A DNA stretch of 64,000 nt from Ursus arctos (taxonomy: Eukaryota; Chordata; Mammalia; Carnivora; Ursidae), in assembly GCF_023065955.2 (NCBI RefSeq), contig NW_026623089.1:35556767-35620766 (forward strand), in the 5' to 3' direction. This document shows, in pieces, positions 33,181 to 46,420 of the stretch. Position numbers and translations under genes: made by a program. Each line of letters opens with the position of its first letter. Within the stretch, counting starts at the first letter, position 1. Below the pieces are notes generated by a model that was not told the DNA's origin, did no database searches, and was given only the letters and a program-made list of their open reading frames with translations.

Positions 33181-36160
33181 TTTTGAAAGATCCAAGGTAT
33201 GATCAAAACATAAACTGAGCCAATTGAGCCATTCCTTGAGGAATATAATATGAAACTCAAAAGATGAGTAGGAATAATAGAGAGAACCTGATCAATAAAT
33301 GCATTTACATATGTTGAAGATAAATATTTTTAAATTTTTTTCACTTCTAGGGGTGAGTGGTCAAAAGAATTTGAAGAACATTTCCCCAGAGCGAATTATC
33401 CCCAAACCTCACTGCGCATTAGAATCCCTCAAGGTGCTTATTGAAAGGACAGATTCCCAGTCCTCGCCTGTAATAATTATGTTTGGTAGATTTGGAGTGA
33501 GATCCAGGAAACTATTTAGTGAACACTCCAGGTGATTTTGATGAGTCCTGCTCTGCAAATCAGTTCTCTACGAAGCTGATTTATTTCCTCTGCCCCAAGT
33601 CCCAAAAGACGTCTTTATCCACAGCTAGCCCACATTTTAATTTAGGGTAGGGAATGAATTTTTGTTTGTTTCTGTGTGTTTGTGGCATTTGATTATTTTG
33701 TTTATGGTTACACAAAGTGGCTTCAGTAACTGTTCCAACTTCTGGGTTTCCCCAATAGTTGACTAGTTCTATTTTGTGACTCTGGGGGTTACTTCTAGCA
33801 GCTAAGCCCCTACTTGGACTTCCCTTACCCCTGACCCCAGCCTATAGCTTCAGAGTCCATTGAAACTGTCTCTTTCTCAGTGATTTGTCTTGGTCTTTTC
33901 CAGTAGGATAATCAACTGTCCGGTTGGTCCAAGACAAAGAGGTTTACAGGAGCCTGGACTTCCATTAATATATTTGGGAAAAGAATAGGTAGGCCAGAAT
34001 GAGCCAGTCATCCCAGCAGGAAACTTGGCTTTCAATAAACAGGGCATTTGAAGAGCTAAAATGGTGGCCCTAGTTCATGCTGCCTAGCAGGGCCAGACTC
34101 TTTAGCCTAACCATTTGTAAGCCTCCTTTGTTTTCATCCATCTAATTTCCACCTAGATCCATGGAAACAGGAACAAGAACAAGGCTATTAACTAGAATTT
34201 AAAAACCCTTTGTCAATTTTAGCTGCTGGCTGCCTGCAGAGACTTGGAAATGCCAAGTTTTACGGGAGCCTCACGCTGTTTAGAAGGGAGAATAACTACT
34301 ACACCAGTGTCCACGGTCATAAGCGTTGTCAGTCAACCCCATCAGATCCTTCTCTCTCTGGCTCCAGGTAACTAGGAGGAATGTGTCTTCAGTCCTGTGG
34401 CTTGAAGGATTGTAGTGGACCCAAATGACAGGCCTCCTCCAGAGAGCAGCTCCAACCCTTGTAATCTGTGTTAAAGCAAGAATTAGAAAAAAAGAGGGTT
34501 CTGTGTGAAATCCCTCTTCCTCCAAGTTGAGTCTAGCCCCTGCAAACCCAGGCTTGCTAGATTACCTAGAAGGAAAGTGTTACTTTCTCTCAGGGAAGAA
34601 GAAATGAGCCAATCTACTATCTATGCGTTAGGACCTGCCATAGCTATTGTAAAAGCCCATTCTCCCTTCATCCTCGAATCACCCCCTAGGGAGAAGGCAT
34701 TCACAATGCTCTTGGAGAAATAAGGAACTTGACACCCAAAGACTTCAGGTAGCAAAGTCCCTGTTACACAGCTAGACGACATGGAGCAGAGAGTCAACCA
34801 GCAGAAAAGGACTACAATGTTGGAGCAGCAGCTTCTCCCACACCTGGCTCCCTCTGCTTCTCCCACAGGGTCCCTGCTCCTTTCCCATGTTCAGTTTAAT
34901 TAACACAGAATAGGCAAGGAGGGAGCGTTTTAAAACCTAGATCTCAGGAGTGGAAGCTCCCGGGATATCTCCCTTCCTCTGAGCAGCACCTGGGTTCTTA
35001 GACAGCTGGAAAGCATGCAGCCACTCTCTCAGCTTTGCCTCCAAAGGAGCAGCCCATTTTGGTCCTGTTTCCTGACTCTGGCAGGGAGTCGACACTGCCT
35101 TTCTCACGGGTGATCTTCCCCTTGCCAAATCCCAGGCTCCTCCTAGCCCTCCCAGCTGCTCTCCTAGCTGTTTCAGTTGCTGGATGTTTCCAGAGGCTCT
35201 AACATATTCCTCTGCACCTGAGGTTATTCATATAAAGGCTCCCCAGACATTATGTCCCTGTTTTTTATAAGGCTTAAGAAAAAATGGTGTTTCCATCTAG
35301 ATTGACTGGTATATGGAAAAGCTGATTGGTCTATCTAGTGTTCACAAGCCATTCATTGTTCATCAGGCCCTAGAACTTAGTCAGGAATTAATCTATGCAA
35401 CCCCACAAAATATCACATCCATAAGCTTTCCCTGCCTTTTCCACAAGGTAGAGCTTTGGTCCAACTCTGAAATGTAGGGTTCACTTTCTCTAAGGAGCTC
35501 ATCCTCTTCCTGCCAGAGGCCAAACTCAGATACCAACTAGGGAACTTGGAAAAAGTCCCCATTTCCACCTCACATGTTCCATCTTCCTCTTCTCCAAAAA
35601 GCTGAGGCATGATGCCAATGACATTTTCCAGAGGAGCTCTGAATATCTGGTTATTGCCCCGAGGCAAGTAGGAAAATTTAATCTTAATTGTGGTTATAAT
35701 AAAATTAAAATGTATGTCCAAGCTCTTTGTTTCAACTGCCTCTTTTGTGTCTAGGTTAGGTCTTGGACTTTATAATCAGATGACCAGCAGAGATTTTTTC
35801 AGAGTCTTATATTGTGAAGGCCATGGAAAAGAAAAGCAGGAAAAATTTCTACTGGCCAAATAGTGGAGAAACTAGTACTTTGGATCTCTTTGTTTACGGA
35901 CAGTTTGCTCTCTGTGATGACACATCACACCTAATCTAATTCGTATTCACATTGTTCAGCTTTCTAAAAATCAACCTGCCCCCCCTCCAATATAGGGGGG
36001 AATAATTGCATTAAATTACAGGTTCACTGTAAATTATCTGCTGTTCTTTTTACCTTGGGTGTATTTTTATTCAAGCTGATTGTGGTAGCAGAAGTTGCTT
36101 CAAAGAATATTTGACCTACGGTTTGCTTCCTCAGATCCATCATCTGTCTCTTGAGCAGTA
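33181..36160. other. Intergenic, nothing assigned
   Basis: About 3 kb without a recognisable gene. A short MIR-like piece may lie at 34720-34800 (AGGTAGCAAAGTCCCTGTTA, ACACAGCTAGAC). The ORFs are all below 110 codons and without known homology. Confidence 0.4.
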
Positions 36161-36164
36161 ATGT

Positions 36165-36310
36165 CATTTCAGACAGCATCCAATTCAGAGTAAAGGCCCA
36201 CTTCCTTAAACCTGCCCCCAGATCACCTACCACAAGCCCAAATCCTGTAAGTCCACTCAAAGACCTCTTCTCTCCTGCCCCTGCAATGTTTCTCTGTGGC
36301 CTCCATTCTC
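36165..36310 (+). repeat. L2-like fragment
   Basis: CATCCAATTCAGAGTAAAGG then GATCACCTACCACAAGCCCA resembles L2. The evidence is weak. Confidence 0.35.
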
Positions 36311-36404
36311 CCTCATTACAACTCGGTGAGTCCGATTCTGTTCGGCAACAGGTGCGTTGCTGGTGACATTGCCCTGGAGGGTATTGAGAGTGAGCAAATG
36401 GGGT

Positions 36405-36530
36405 CCCACACCAACTCTGTGGCTCACTGACTAAATCCTTGAATAAATCACTCCCTTTTTCTGGGCCTCCTTTCTCACCTGAAAAATTGAACAGCAGATG
36501 TGACTTAGGCAGTCATAAATAATCGATATG
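36405..36530 (-). repeat. MIR fragment
   Basis: CACTGACTAAATCCTTGAAT, then GGGCCTCCTTTCTCACCTGA matches the reverse complement of the MIR centre (CCTCAGTTTCCTCATCTG in consensus). Confidence 0.5.
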
Positions 36531-36539
36531 CAAGCATAA

Positions 36540-37560
36540 AATCCACATTATTTTTATAAATTTTTCTTTCATGAGTACTCATTCATTCTCAGGAATGACA
36601 AAACTAGATTTAAGCCAATCTGAAAAACTTGGCCCAATCTAGTCATTTTCTATCATTTTGGGTTTAAAGTGTCACTTTCTTAAGTAATGTCATCATGATT
36701 GTCAGTCACCACACAGCACTAAGTTCCTGGCCTACTGCAGCCAACCCCTAACAATCTGTCACTTCCAGGGGGCCTTGCACCTGACTCCTGCCCACAGTCT
36801 GATCTCCTGGGGACAATCCGATCGTCCAGATGCATCAAGGTGATAAAGAAGTCACTCATCAGATTCTTGTTATTCCTCTACTCATTTCCTCCCACCTGGT
36901 GAGGTGTCCTGGGTGGTTTTCCCCCCACATCAAACCCTGTGAGTGGCCCCAGCCTGACCTACTGACCGCACAGGCCTAAGCAGTAATAAAAGGTGACAAA
37001 ACAGTCTCTGCTCCCCACTCACTCCCCAGCTTGCTCAGGACCCACAGAAAGCCTCAAGTGCACCTGCCCTGCCATGCAATGGGACCAGGCTGTCCCCTTC
37101 CCCTGCTCCCTCAGCTATGCCTTCACATGATTCCCCTCTACACAGTCCACATTCATGGGGTTCCCAACATGAAACCAGCACCAGCCCATATCTCTGTGTC
37201 AGCTCCCAACCTCTAGGGGATTTTCTTGGACGCCTCCCTCCCAGGCCCAGCAGCTGCCTCCTCCAAAAACCCAGAAAGAAAAAGAGAGTAAGAGCCTTGG
37301 GTGAAAACACAACTTCTGCTTACTTCACAAAGCCCCTCACTTCCTTCCAGCATCTTTGTATCTTCTTCTCTGGCAGGACAGAGGACAAACCAGCTGAGGT
37401 CCCCACAATCATCTTTGCCTCTTGGTCCCCAGCTGAGATGACCCCCAAGATTCTGAGGTAGAACCCTAGGGTCACAGAACCCAGCTTGAAAAACCAGTTT
37501 TTCCCTCCTCTGCTAACATTACAAAAGGAGCCCTGAGACTTCCTGACTTGGCGCTGCGTG
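36540..37560. other. Intergenic, nothing assigned
   Basis: No gene recognised. ORFs on both strands at 37031-37586 overlap each other and have no known homology. Confidence 0.4.
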
Positions 37561-37582
37561 GTGCCCATCTTTCTTCTTATAG

Positions 37583-37662
37583 CCAAAGACAGGAGCCAGC
37601 TCCCCGGTCGTGGATCAGGACTCTCCTGCCTGTGGGAGCATCACTGGGGACTCGGAGCGGAG
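37583..37662 (+). other. Possible non-coding exon
   Basis: A pyrimidine-rich acceptor (CATCTTTCTTCTTATAG) precedes, and a consensus donor (GAG then GTGAGTGT) follows, an 80-bp GC-richer segment on the strand opposite KIF20B. No reading frame is convincing and I recognise no gene. It could be an exon of a long non-coding RNA or a chance pairing of splice motifs. Confidence 0.2.
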
Positions 37663-38214
37663 GTGAGTGTCTGCAGAGTGTGGTATGCACGTGAGTGTGT
37701 GTGTCATGAGTCACAGCAAGAGGAGAGGCTCCCCTCACCCGATCTTAGGCAAAGCTCAAGTTAGGGAACTTGGCCATCCTGCCATGCTCTCCAGCCAGAG
37801 ATGGGAATAACAGTAACAGTGGAAGGAGAAGGGGAGTGGGTGGCTCTGCTTTCCGTCCGGCTGCAGAGCTGAGTAAAACGAGTCGTGCGCCGTCAGGTGA
37901 GAGCTGCCGGCACAGCTGCGGTTTAAAGGCGAGGGAAGACGAGGGACTGATGAGGAGGGGAAGCGGGTCTTGGCCAGTTTGGAGGGAGAGAGCCAGGGGC
38001 TAATCAAGCCGCCCGGCGACAAAGGTTGATCAAACCACAGAGTGCAAGCTGGCTGTAATAGTGGGCTCAGCGGCAACATTGTCTCTCAACTGACCTAAGA
38101 GAGCACTTATGTACAGTTCAATACGGCTCAGCGCGCCATTGCTTTTCACGCCAGGATCCTGGGAACTCCGAGGACCCAAGAACCAAAGAAATGGGGCAGG
38201 CTAAAAACATTACA

Positions 38215-38540
38215 GCACCGGCATCCGAGGGAACGCCACACAGTCTTTAAAGAAATTGAGGAAAATATCGCATAAAATCAGAAGATGCTCACTATATATT
38301 GTTAAATGAAAAAGCAAGGCAGAAAGAGTATGTATTTGCTTCTATTCTTTTGTTAAAGAAAAAAATATATAGGCATAGAAAAACAGCCCAAAAGGATATC
38401 CTACATTTCCCACCCCTCAGAAATAGATTTGATATTATATAATATACAAATATATATGATTTAATATATGCTTTTCATTTACTTTTTTAAAAATTTGCAT
38501 TTTTAAACTTTCTGTATCAACAGAAATTACAAAATAATCC
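38215..38540 (+). repeat. L1M 3' UTR fragment
   Basis: AAAATCAGAAGATGCTCACT, ATTGTTAAATGAAAAAGCAA and GCAGAAAGAGTATGTATTTG are L1/HAL1-like 3' text. Confidence 0.45.
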
Positions 38541-39339
38541 ATGGAAGAAAAACAAATATATTTTTTAAAAACCAAAACCAAATAAAAAAATAACTGGCCT
38601 TTTAGAGCCAGGTCAAAATGCTGGCGTTTGTTCAAACATGCACCAGAGAGACAAGGATAGGGCAGTGGGTTCAAAGCCCTTGTTGTGAGCCTTAGAGTGG
38701 CTAAGAAGAACTTTTGCTAAGCCATGCAAAGTATTAGAGAAAAGGGAGGGAGAGACTTGGGAACAGAAAGGGGCAGTGAGGTAGATGAGGGATGAGCAGA
38801 GCTTAAATGAGCAATTAGGTACAGCAGGGCAAGAAGGGAGGAGAAAATCAGGGAATCCTACAGAACAAGAAATGGCAAAATTTGCTAACAGCCTCAGCAT
38901 GTGCATGGGTGAAAATGAGAACAATGTCCAAAATGAACTCTTCTGCAACAGACTTGGGGACACACCGTGCTGTGGGAGGAAACTGCATCTCAAGAATACC
39001 TTTTTGGGAAGAACATACATTATGGCTTTCTCATCCTACACTTAGCAGAGGCACTGTTTCTCATACATAGCAATAGCCTAGATCAGCTAGACAAATTCAG
39101 AGATAACAAGTAGAGGAATCGTCTTGTTATGCTTTAGAAAAACATTTGAAAGGAAATAAGTTGTGATGAGAGCAGGTGGAAAGGAACAAGAATTGTGAGC
39201 TGGACCAAGGCTCACTGAGGTATTTTTTAAAGTTGGAAGCAATAACATGCCTATCACAGAGCAGATCCCAATAAATGCAAATGTGATTCCTTGTACGCAA
39301 GGTTTAGCTCTCCTACTCAATTAGGAGGTCATTCTAAAG
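38541..39339. other. Intergenic, nothing assigned
   Basis: No gene recognised. The minus-strand ORF 38613-39020 is overlapped by two plus-strand ORFs and has no known homology. Confidence 0.4.
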
Positions 39340-39428
39340 CTTTCTCTTGTTCTCCCTCCAAGGTGCCTACCAAATGCATTGCCTTGCCGGCAGTAAGTGC
39401 TCAACAATGTCTGCTGGCGAAATAAACA
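39340..39428 (+). repeat. L2 3' end
   Basis: GGCAGTAAGTGCTCAACAAT followed by TGCTGGCGAAATAAACAGA resembles the L2 terminus. Confidence 0.45.
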
Positions 39429-39833
39429 GAGGTAGTTAGTAATTCTATTTTGTCCTTCCTAAATGCCACCTTTATTGATAATACTTGTTTTTCCTTATTT
39501 CTGCAGCCTCTGCCACTATAGGGAAGGACAGGTGTGATCCACCACCAATGGGATCCTCAGTCCCTGTGAAATGATTCATTTGGACACTCAGACTGTCACT
39601 CGTGGAAGGGATTTTAGAAATCAAGTCTTGTGGTTTTCAAACTGTGCTCACTTCTACCACCTTGTGGTGGGGAGTGACCCATACTCTGCTTCAGTCCGCA
39701 ACACAGCTGCTGTTTTATGTAGTGGGCTTTCTAATAAAATTTCATTTCTGCAGTTTTTGAAACTAAGCAAAATCTGAAAACCATGGACTTGGCAACCGTC
39801 ACTTCATAAGGAGACAGCAGTTGAAAGAGCTGT

Positions 39834-40035
39834 AGGGCGCCTGGGTGGCTCAGTCAGTTAAGCATCTGCCTTCATCTCAGGTCATGATCCCGGGGCCCTG
39901 GGATGGAGCCCTGGGCTCCTTACTCAGTGGGGAGCCTGCTGCTCCCTCTCCCTCTGCCTGCTGCTCCCCCTGCTTGTGCGCGCTCTCTCTCACTCTCTGT
40001 CAAATAAAATCTTTAAAGAAAATTTAAAAAGTTGT
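39834..40035 (+). mobile_element. SINEC with 8-bp duplication
   Basis: Starts GGGCGCCTGGGTGGCTCAGT after one base and ends in an A-rich tail. AGAGCTGT at 39826-39833 and 40036-40043 flanks it. The ORF 39845-40027 is inside it and is not a gene. Confidence 0.88.
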
Positions 40036-40043
40036 AGAGCTGT

Positions 40044-41490
40044 GGCTAGAAACCAGTTCTTTAGACACTTTTTCCAAATTTCTTCCTCACACATCAAATA
40101 GCCCCTAATCTGGGGTATGTGTTTCAAGTCACTTCCACGTAGAGTTGCCAGATAAAACACCTGATGTCCATTAAATCTGAATATCAGATAAACAAAATTT
40201 TTTCATATGTCTCAAATACAGCTGCACTTGTCCAGCTGTCCAAACACCAGGCTCCATAAATGCTTCATCTCAGAAGCTGCTGCAGCACCTGGGCCCTCAG
40301 TGTGTTGCTATCAGGAGACTATTGTTTAACCCTCAGTTTGAGCGACAAAAACCCAGCCCATAAATCATACTGTCCATGTGCTATTACGGATGCAGTCAGG
40401 ATCAAACGGCCATCACAATAATCCTGACCATTCATCGGGGTAACATGAAGCCTTCCGTACTGTAAGTGGACTGTATGACCTGTCAGCCTGACCTTGAAGA
40501 TCATGCCCTGCACGTGCTCACAATTCAGTGGATCAAGTGGTTGTGCCCATCTGAATGAAAAGTACGTGTGTGTAAGGGAGCTGGAATATCTGTGCTGTTG
40601 ACTGTTGAGGCCAGTTGGACAATCAAACTATAAATCATCGATCGCCGCCTTGTTTTAGGCATCGAATCACATCTCTTCCGATGTAAACGAGTATTTCTTC
40701 ACTTCTGGTCTCATTGCATAGTGAGCTCTGCTACAAATTGCATTTGTCAAGCTGGACATGGAGATGAGTAAAGTAAGCCCCCGTCCTTGAGGTGCCCACA
40801 TTCTAGAAAGGCAGGCAAATGTGAAATATAATGTGTAGGATGTTAAGCACGAACCACTATGAACACAGGAGGGCCATAGGAGACAAGTAAATTGAAGTCA
40901 AAGATGAAAAGGTGGGGTGGAACCACAGAGATGGGACAGTAGGATCAAAGGCTCAGAGGCCCAAAATGCCATAATAGTGTGTTCAAAAAACTATGAATAG
41001 GTTGGTGTTGCTTGAATGCAAAATTTACGATGAAGGAAAAAAATGTTGAGGTTAGAAATCTAAGCTGACTCTATAATATAAAATAGAAAACTACTAGGAA
41101 AGCTTTAGGCAGAAAAGCAGCACGGTCAGATAGAGGTTTTGGAGAAAGCTGACTGGAGGCAGGCTGGGAAGGGATGGGGTGGAGTGCAGGGCAAGGGAGA
41201 CGGTGTACAAAGTCTGGCATCAAAGAGTCATGTATGGTCCACATAGAAGATGGAGACAGTCTCACGAGACTAATGAGGAAGGGAAAGAGGATCTGGGCTT
41301 GAGAAATATTGACAAAGCCATAGAGCATAGAGGCAAGATGTGGCTGGTTGTGAATGAATGGTAAGACGGAAAGGAAAGAACAAAGCCCAGTTTTCTAGCC
41401 TGGGTGACCAGGTGGGTAAAGTTCTGTCAAATGAGACGGGAAGGTCCCCTTCGGTACTCTCAGACGGCACACTGTGTCCTCACAGATTGA
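40044..41490. other. Intergenic, mostly unassigned
   Basis: No gene recognised. Blocks at 40775-40850 (TTGAGGTGCCCACATTCTAG) and 41060-41200 (CTGACTGGAGGCAGGCTGGG) look like a decayed old interspersed repeat. Confidence 0.4.
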
Positions 41491-41499
41491 AACATGTCC

Positions 41500-41640
41500 T
41501 TACTGTGTGCGTATTTGTTCCATGGCAGCCCGTCCCTCTGGACTGAGAACGCAGGGGGCAGAACCATGTCGGGTCCGCAGGCCCTGGCATCACCAGCACT
41601 GCAGCTGGTGCAGAGTCAGCATGCAATAAATAATTGTCAG
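41500..41640 (+). repeat. L2 3' end
   Basis: CCCGTCCCTCTGGACTGAGA, then GCATGCAATAAATAATTGTC are in L2 terminal order, interrupted by GC-rich text. Confidence 0.4.
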
Positions 41641-41911
41641 GGAGAAAGACACATACCAAATACTGCATGGTATCACATGTATGTAGAATGTAAAAAAAAA
41701 AAAACCACCTGAATTCCTAGAGAGGATAGAAAAGTGGTTGCTAGGGAAGGGGGAGGGGTGGTGGGAAATGGGGAGATGGGGAGTAATTGGAAAAGGATAC
41801 AGACCTTCGGTTGGAAGATAAGGTCTAGGGTCTAATGTACAACATGGTGACTACAGTTGATAACACTGTAGTGTATAATTGAAAGTTGCTAAGAGAGTAG
41901 AACTTTAATGT

Positions 41912-41951
<40 letters not shown>

Positions 41952-42095
41952 TAAACATGTCAGCTGATAGATGTGTTAGCGGTACCACAATGTATACGGA
42001 AAGCAAATTGTCATGTTGTACACCTTAAATATCTTGCAACTGTATTTGTCAATTATATGTTAACAAATCTGAATGAATAAATAAATAAATGCCAA
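41641..42095 (+). mobile_element. L1M LINE 3' end with CA repeat
   Basis: GGTATCACATGTATGTAGAA, GATAGAAAAGTGGTTGCTAG, TGTACAACATGGTGACTACA and TGTACACCTTAAATATCTTG are classical L1 3' UTR landmarks. A CA microsatellite (41917-41949) splits it. Confidence 0.8.
41917..41949. repeat. (CA)n microsatellite
   Basis: A pure CA run of about 16 units within the L1 3' UTR. Confidence 0.88.
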
Positions 42096-44640
42096 AAATT
42101 ACAGATTGAGAAAGGGAATATACAAGAAAAAAAGACACTAATTTAACAAATTGCCTTCTGGATGGTGAGCCTGAAGTGACTGTGCAAAAAAACCAAGTGT
42201 GGATAATCGAGAGGCAACAGAAAACAAGTCTGAATCTTGGGGGCAGAACAGGTTTTGAGACAAAGGTATCAGAGGTACCAGCAAGTGATAAAAGCATGAA
42301 AGTGAGAAAAGCATCAGGAGCAGACCCTAATGAAATTCAACATTTAAAGGGATTTACTTCCTCCCACTTTGTAGTGAATTACCTTTGCCTTCCAGAAGTG
42401 CACCGTCCCTGCCCCTGGGCTGCTCACAGAGCCAACAAATGACTCAACTCAGGAACACATTTCTAGGTTGTGCCCCAGGGAGGGCCCACCTGTGCCTTTA
42501 TGACTTTCCTAAGGCAACATTATATGCATATCTTTCCCCCCTTTTCACCAACTCAATTCTTCTGGGTTCTTTAAACAACCTCTGAATTCTGTGAAATTCT
42601 CCTCCATGAAATCTTCCTATGGACCACAGGAGAGCAATCATCCTGAATATCCTAGCCTTTGAATCACTAATTGCCATTCTACTTAATCAAAATGTTGAAC
42701 TCTTACACTTGACCAGTTCTTTTTCCAAACAGATATCTTTGTCATCTACCAACTTAGGCCTGTGTAAACATCTGTTTCTATGACTCATTGGTGCATTGTT
42801 TCTATTCTGTTGACTGTGTGTTCGGCCACAGCAGTATTCTGTGTGCTTTGACCTAGTGTGTACCCTGAAGAGACCACAGGCTGTGTCAAGCAGGGTGATG
42901 GGACAACAAGCATCAGTCTGTTGAAATCACCCTATAGCCAGGTGATATGTCAAGCTATGCATTTTGGCTCAGAAAATGTGGTTAGGGCAGGAATGCTTTG
43001 TAGATTGTGTGGTATTTACAATTAGGCATGACATAAGCTTTTTTAGAAATAACCAAAAAAGGAAGTTGAGCTTCTAAATTCCTAGCTTTGTCAAACACCC
43101 ACAGGGTTTCTTTAACTAGAAAGATTAAAAAGATAATAACTAGAAAGGAAAATGTCTAATGTCAATATGATAAATATATATTTATGTCTATGTGCTAATA
43201 TAATTTTCAGTGATGGATCAGTTAAGAATAAATTCATCTGCAAATCACAAGAAGCCTCCTTTTCCCTCATAACAAGTTCAGAGATAGGCAGTCCTTGTTA
43301 GCATAGTAGCTGCCCAGAGGGACCCACTGGGACCCGGGTTCCTCCTGCCTGTCCTCTCCGCCATCCTTAGTTACACTCACTTGTCCTCACACTTGTCATC
43401 TCATGGGCAGTGATTGCTGGTTGCTCCACCTCCAAGGTTCATGTCCCTAAGAAGACAGGGGAAAGTGGGTTAAGGCAAGGAAGAACAGGAACTTGTTTTA
43501 GTCAGGAAGGGAAGCCCTCCCCCAGCGACTTTCACCTACCTCTCACTGACCACCTCCAGCCACAAGAGGACAGAGATCAAGTTTGTAGCTTTCTAGCTTC
43601 CATGACAGAACCTGGGAAGAGGTGGGAGAAATAAAAATTGGGAACTGTCAATCAAGTATTTCAGACAAGAATAAATCTAAGTCACATTATTATATCTGCC
43701 TATTTCCTAAAATCTTGTGAGCATGTTTTAATCTAATTTACATGTGCTGATGTTGATTTCTATTTGCATAATTCTTAGAGTGATGTCAAAATTCTCCACT
43801 CTCTATGAGCAATATTACCCTCCTTTTTTTATATGGTCTACTTTATCAAAGTGAGCTAGGAAAAGGATAGAAAATATTTCCAGATGCTAGCTCAGGTAAT
43901 TGGGTGAATAGGATATATTTTTAGCCACATGTTATTTTTTAAATTGGTTCCTGGAATTTTCCCCAGCGGGGGCAAGAATATCTGTGGTTGGCAAGCAACA
44001 GTACCATGGATAATTTTACCTACCTTCCCGCATGTTTGCCCTGCTTGGTACATGACAGAAATTGGAATTTGGTTACAGATGTAAAGTCAGAGAATGGGTT
44101 TTGTGTGTGGGTAGCCTTTGCCACAGAGAAGTGCTTTGTCTCCATCTGGTGGACAATCTCGTCTTTGCACCGTCAGCCGCGGTTCTCAGGCCTGGCTGCT
44201 CTTCCGACCTGTGGTGCTTGTAAACTGGATACCCAGGCCCTTCCCCAGACTGTTTCCGTCAGGTCTGGGAAAGGATCCAGGCAGCAGTACTTTTTGGTTT
44301 TTTAAGATACATAATTCTAATGTGCAATTAGGGTTAAGATCCACTGAGTCATAAGTAGGTCTAAATTGGTGATGATAGTGGACAATCATCCCTCCTGTAA
44401 GATTGCCATAAAAGAAAAAGAGCCATCTATGCAGGTAAATTCTATCATCTTCCCGAGGCCTTTTTCCACCTTCCAGAGGGGAACTCGGCAAGTTGATGCT
44501 AAGAATGTGAGAAATCTAAATTTAAATTACTTCCTGTGTGACTCTCCCTATGATGAGACAATGTGCTGAACAAATACACAATCAGAACTTTCCCTGGGCA
44601 AAACTGTCAAACAGTCTCAATCTGATTTTAATAACTTAGG
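42096..44640. other. Intergenic, nothing assigned
   Basis: About 2.5 kb with no recognisable gene, RNA gene or clear repeat. ORFs at 43988-44491 overlap on both strands without known homology. Confidence 0.4.
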
Positions 44641-44814
44641 TGTTTACAGACCAATTTTTTACAGATTTTAATTCTCTCAAGAACTATGAAGGTGGGTATT
44701 CCTTCTTCCCACGAGTATCGGCACTCATCTAGGAACAGAGAGCCCTAGTGTATCTTAGGTGCCCACTCAAACCCTGCTTTTCCCTTCATCTTCTCTCATT
44801 AAAACTTTAACTTT

Positions 44815-45040
44815 GCCGAACAGCACTGTATTGTATAATTGAAATTTCCTACTGGAACTTAAACTTGCTAACCAAAAAAGGGGGGAGGAGGATAAGTATG
44901 TGAGGTGGTGGGCGTGTTAATTAATTTGATGGAGAGGGGGATCCTTTCACAATGTATACATATATCAGATCATCACTTTGTACACTTTAAATATCTTGCA
45001 ATTTTGTCAATTAGATCTCAGTAAAGCCGAAGAAATAGAA
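44815..45040 (+). mobile_element. L1 3' end fragment
   Basis: CACTGTATTGTATAATTGAA, then AATGTATACATATATCAGAT, TGTACACTTTAAATATCTTG and a terminal TCAGTAAAGCC match the last 220 bases of L1. Confidence 0.75.
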
Positions 45041-45479
45041 ATAGCTGAGTAAAGATTATGTAAGTATTCCATGTAATAGTTTTATTCATGCAAGCTTTCT
45101 GGTATCTTGAAATTACTTACAAATGTAAAGTTTTTTGAAAATTTTTAAAAACTGACTTTGTGAAGATCTGCTTTTTTCTCAGCTTACTTTTTTTTTCAAC
45201 TGATTATAGATTTAATTAATGTGCACTTGATAATCTTGAAAGGAAAATACATCAAAGGCACATAGACACTTATAGTTTTTATTAAACATGTAGCATGAAA
45301 AAATACATCTTATTTATTGCTTCTTACATACTCCAGAATATATTAAAATGAAGATAGATTCAAACTGGTCACCCTTTTTAAGCACTTCTCAAACTGATCC
45401 CCGCTTATTCATGTCCTCTGATCCCATCTCCTGACCCCAGCCTCAAAGCAATCACTATAGTTTTGCCTCTACTTCTAGC

Positions 45480-46420
45480 TTCGTCTTCCCATGATAACCA
45501 ATGACTTTGAGTATCTTTTCATATGTATATTGACCACTGCTTGTATCTTCTTCAGTGAAGGATCTGTGCAAGTCTTCTTTTACCAGATTTTTATTGGGCT
45601 GGTTGCGCTCTCATTACAAGTTTACATATTCCTATATTTCTCCCAGTCAGTGGCTCATATGCATTGTGTTGTTTCTCTCATGGTTTTTAAGACTGTGCTG
45701 ATTTTTCTTTCAACATTTTCTTTATTGTTGGTTTTCAGTAGTTCAACTATGATCTTCTGACGTGTAGTCTTCTTTGGATTTATCTTCATTGGGGTTTACA
45801 GAAATTCAAAGTCAGTGTTTCTTCATAAAACTTATAAGATGGCCATTTTTCTTCAAATATATTTTTTCTGCCTTATTTTCATTTTTTTAGCCTATTGATC
45901 TCCAATTACATGTCAATCCATTTGATATTTTTCTATAGGACCCTGAGGCTCTGTTCTTTCTTCAACCTCTTTTCTGCCAGTTTAGGCAATTTAAATTGAT
46001 ATTTTCAAGATCACTGACACTTTCTTCTGACATTTCTGCTGCCAAATCTATCCAGTATATTTCTCATTTCACTTATTTTGCTCTTCTGTTGTAACAACTC
46101 CATTTTATTTTTTATACTTTCCATTTCTCTGCTGAGATTCCTTATGTCTATAGTCACTAAGATGACACTTACTTTAAATCCCTGAACGTACATTTAAGGG
46201 TTGCTTTAAAGTTTTCTGCAAAATTCAACATGGGCCATGTCAAGGTTTGTTTTGACTCTGTATCACACATTATAAAAGATACATTACAGAGAATCTGTAT
46301 TGTATGTTCCTCCGAAGGATGTTGATTTTTGTTCCAGGAGGCATTTTGATTACTGACTACTTTCAATTTATGTAGGTTTGGTTTTATACTTTGTTAGTAT
46401 GAATCTTTGGAAAGCACAAG
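45480..46420 (-). mobile_element. L1M LINE fragment, reverse orientation
   Basis: TTTCAGTAGTTCAACTATGA, TGTGTTTCTTCATAAAACTT-like text, TCTTCAAATATATTTTTTCT, CTCCAATTACATGTCAATCC and TTCTCTGCTGAGATTCCTTA are in the order of a common old L1M segment read backwards. The plus-strand ORF 45491-45760 is part of it and not a gene. Confidence 0.6.

Noticed and set aside
45491..45760. 89-codon ORF with hydrophobic stretches
   Set aside because: Antisense to an old L1 fragment; hydrophobicity comes from T-rich DNA.
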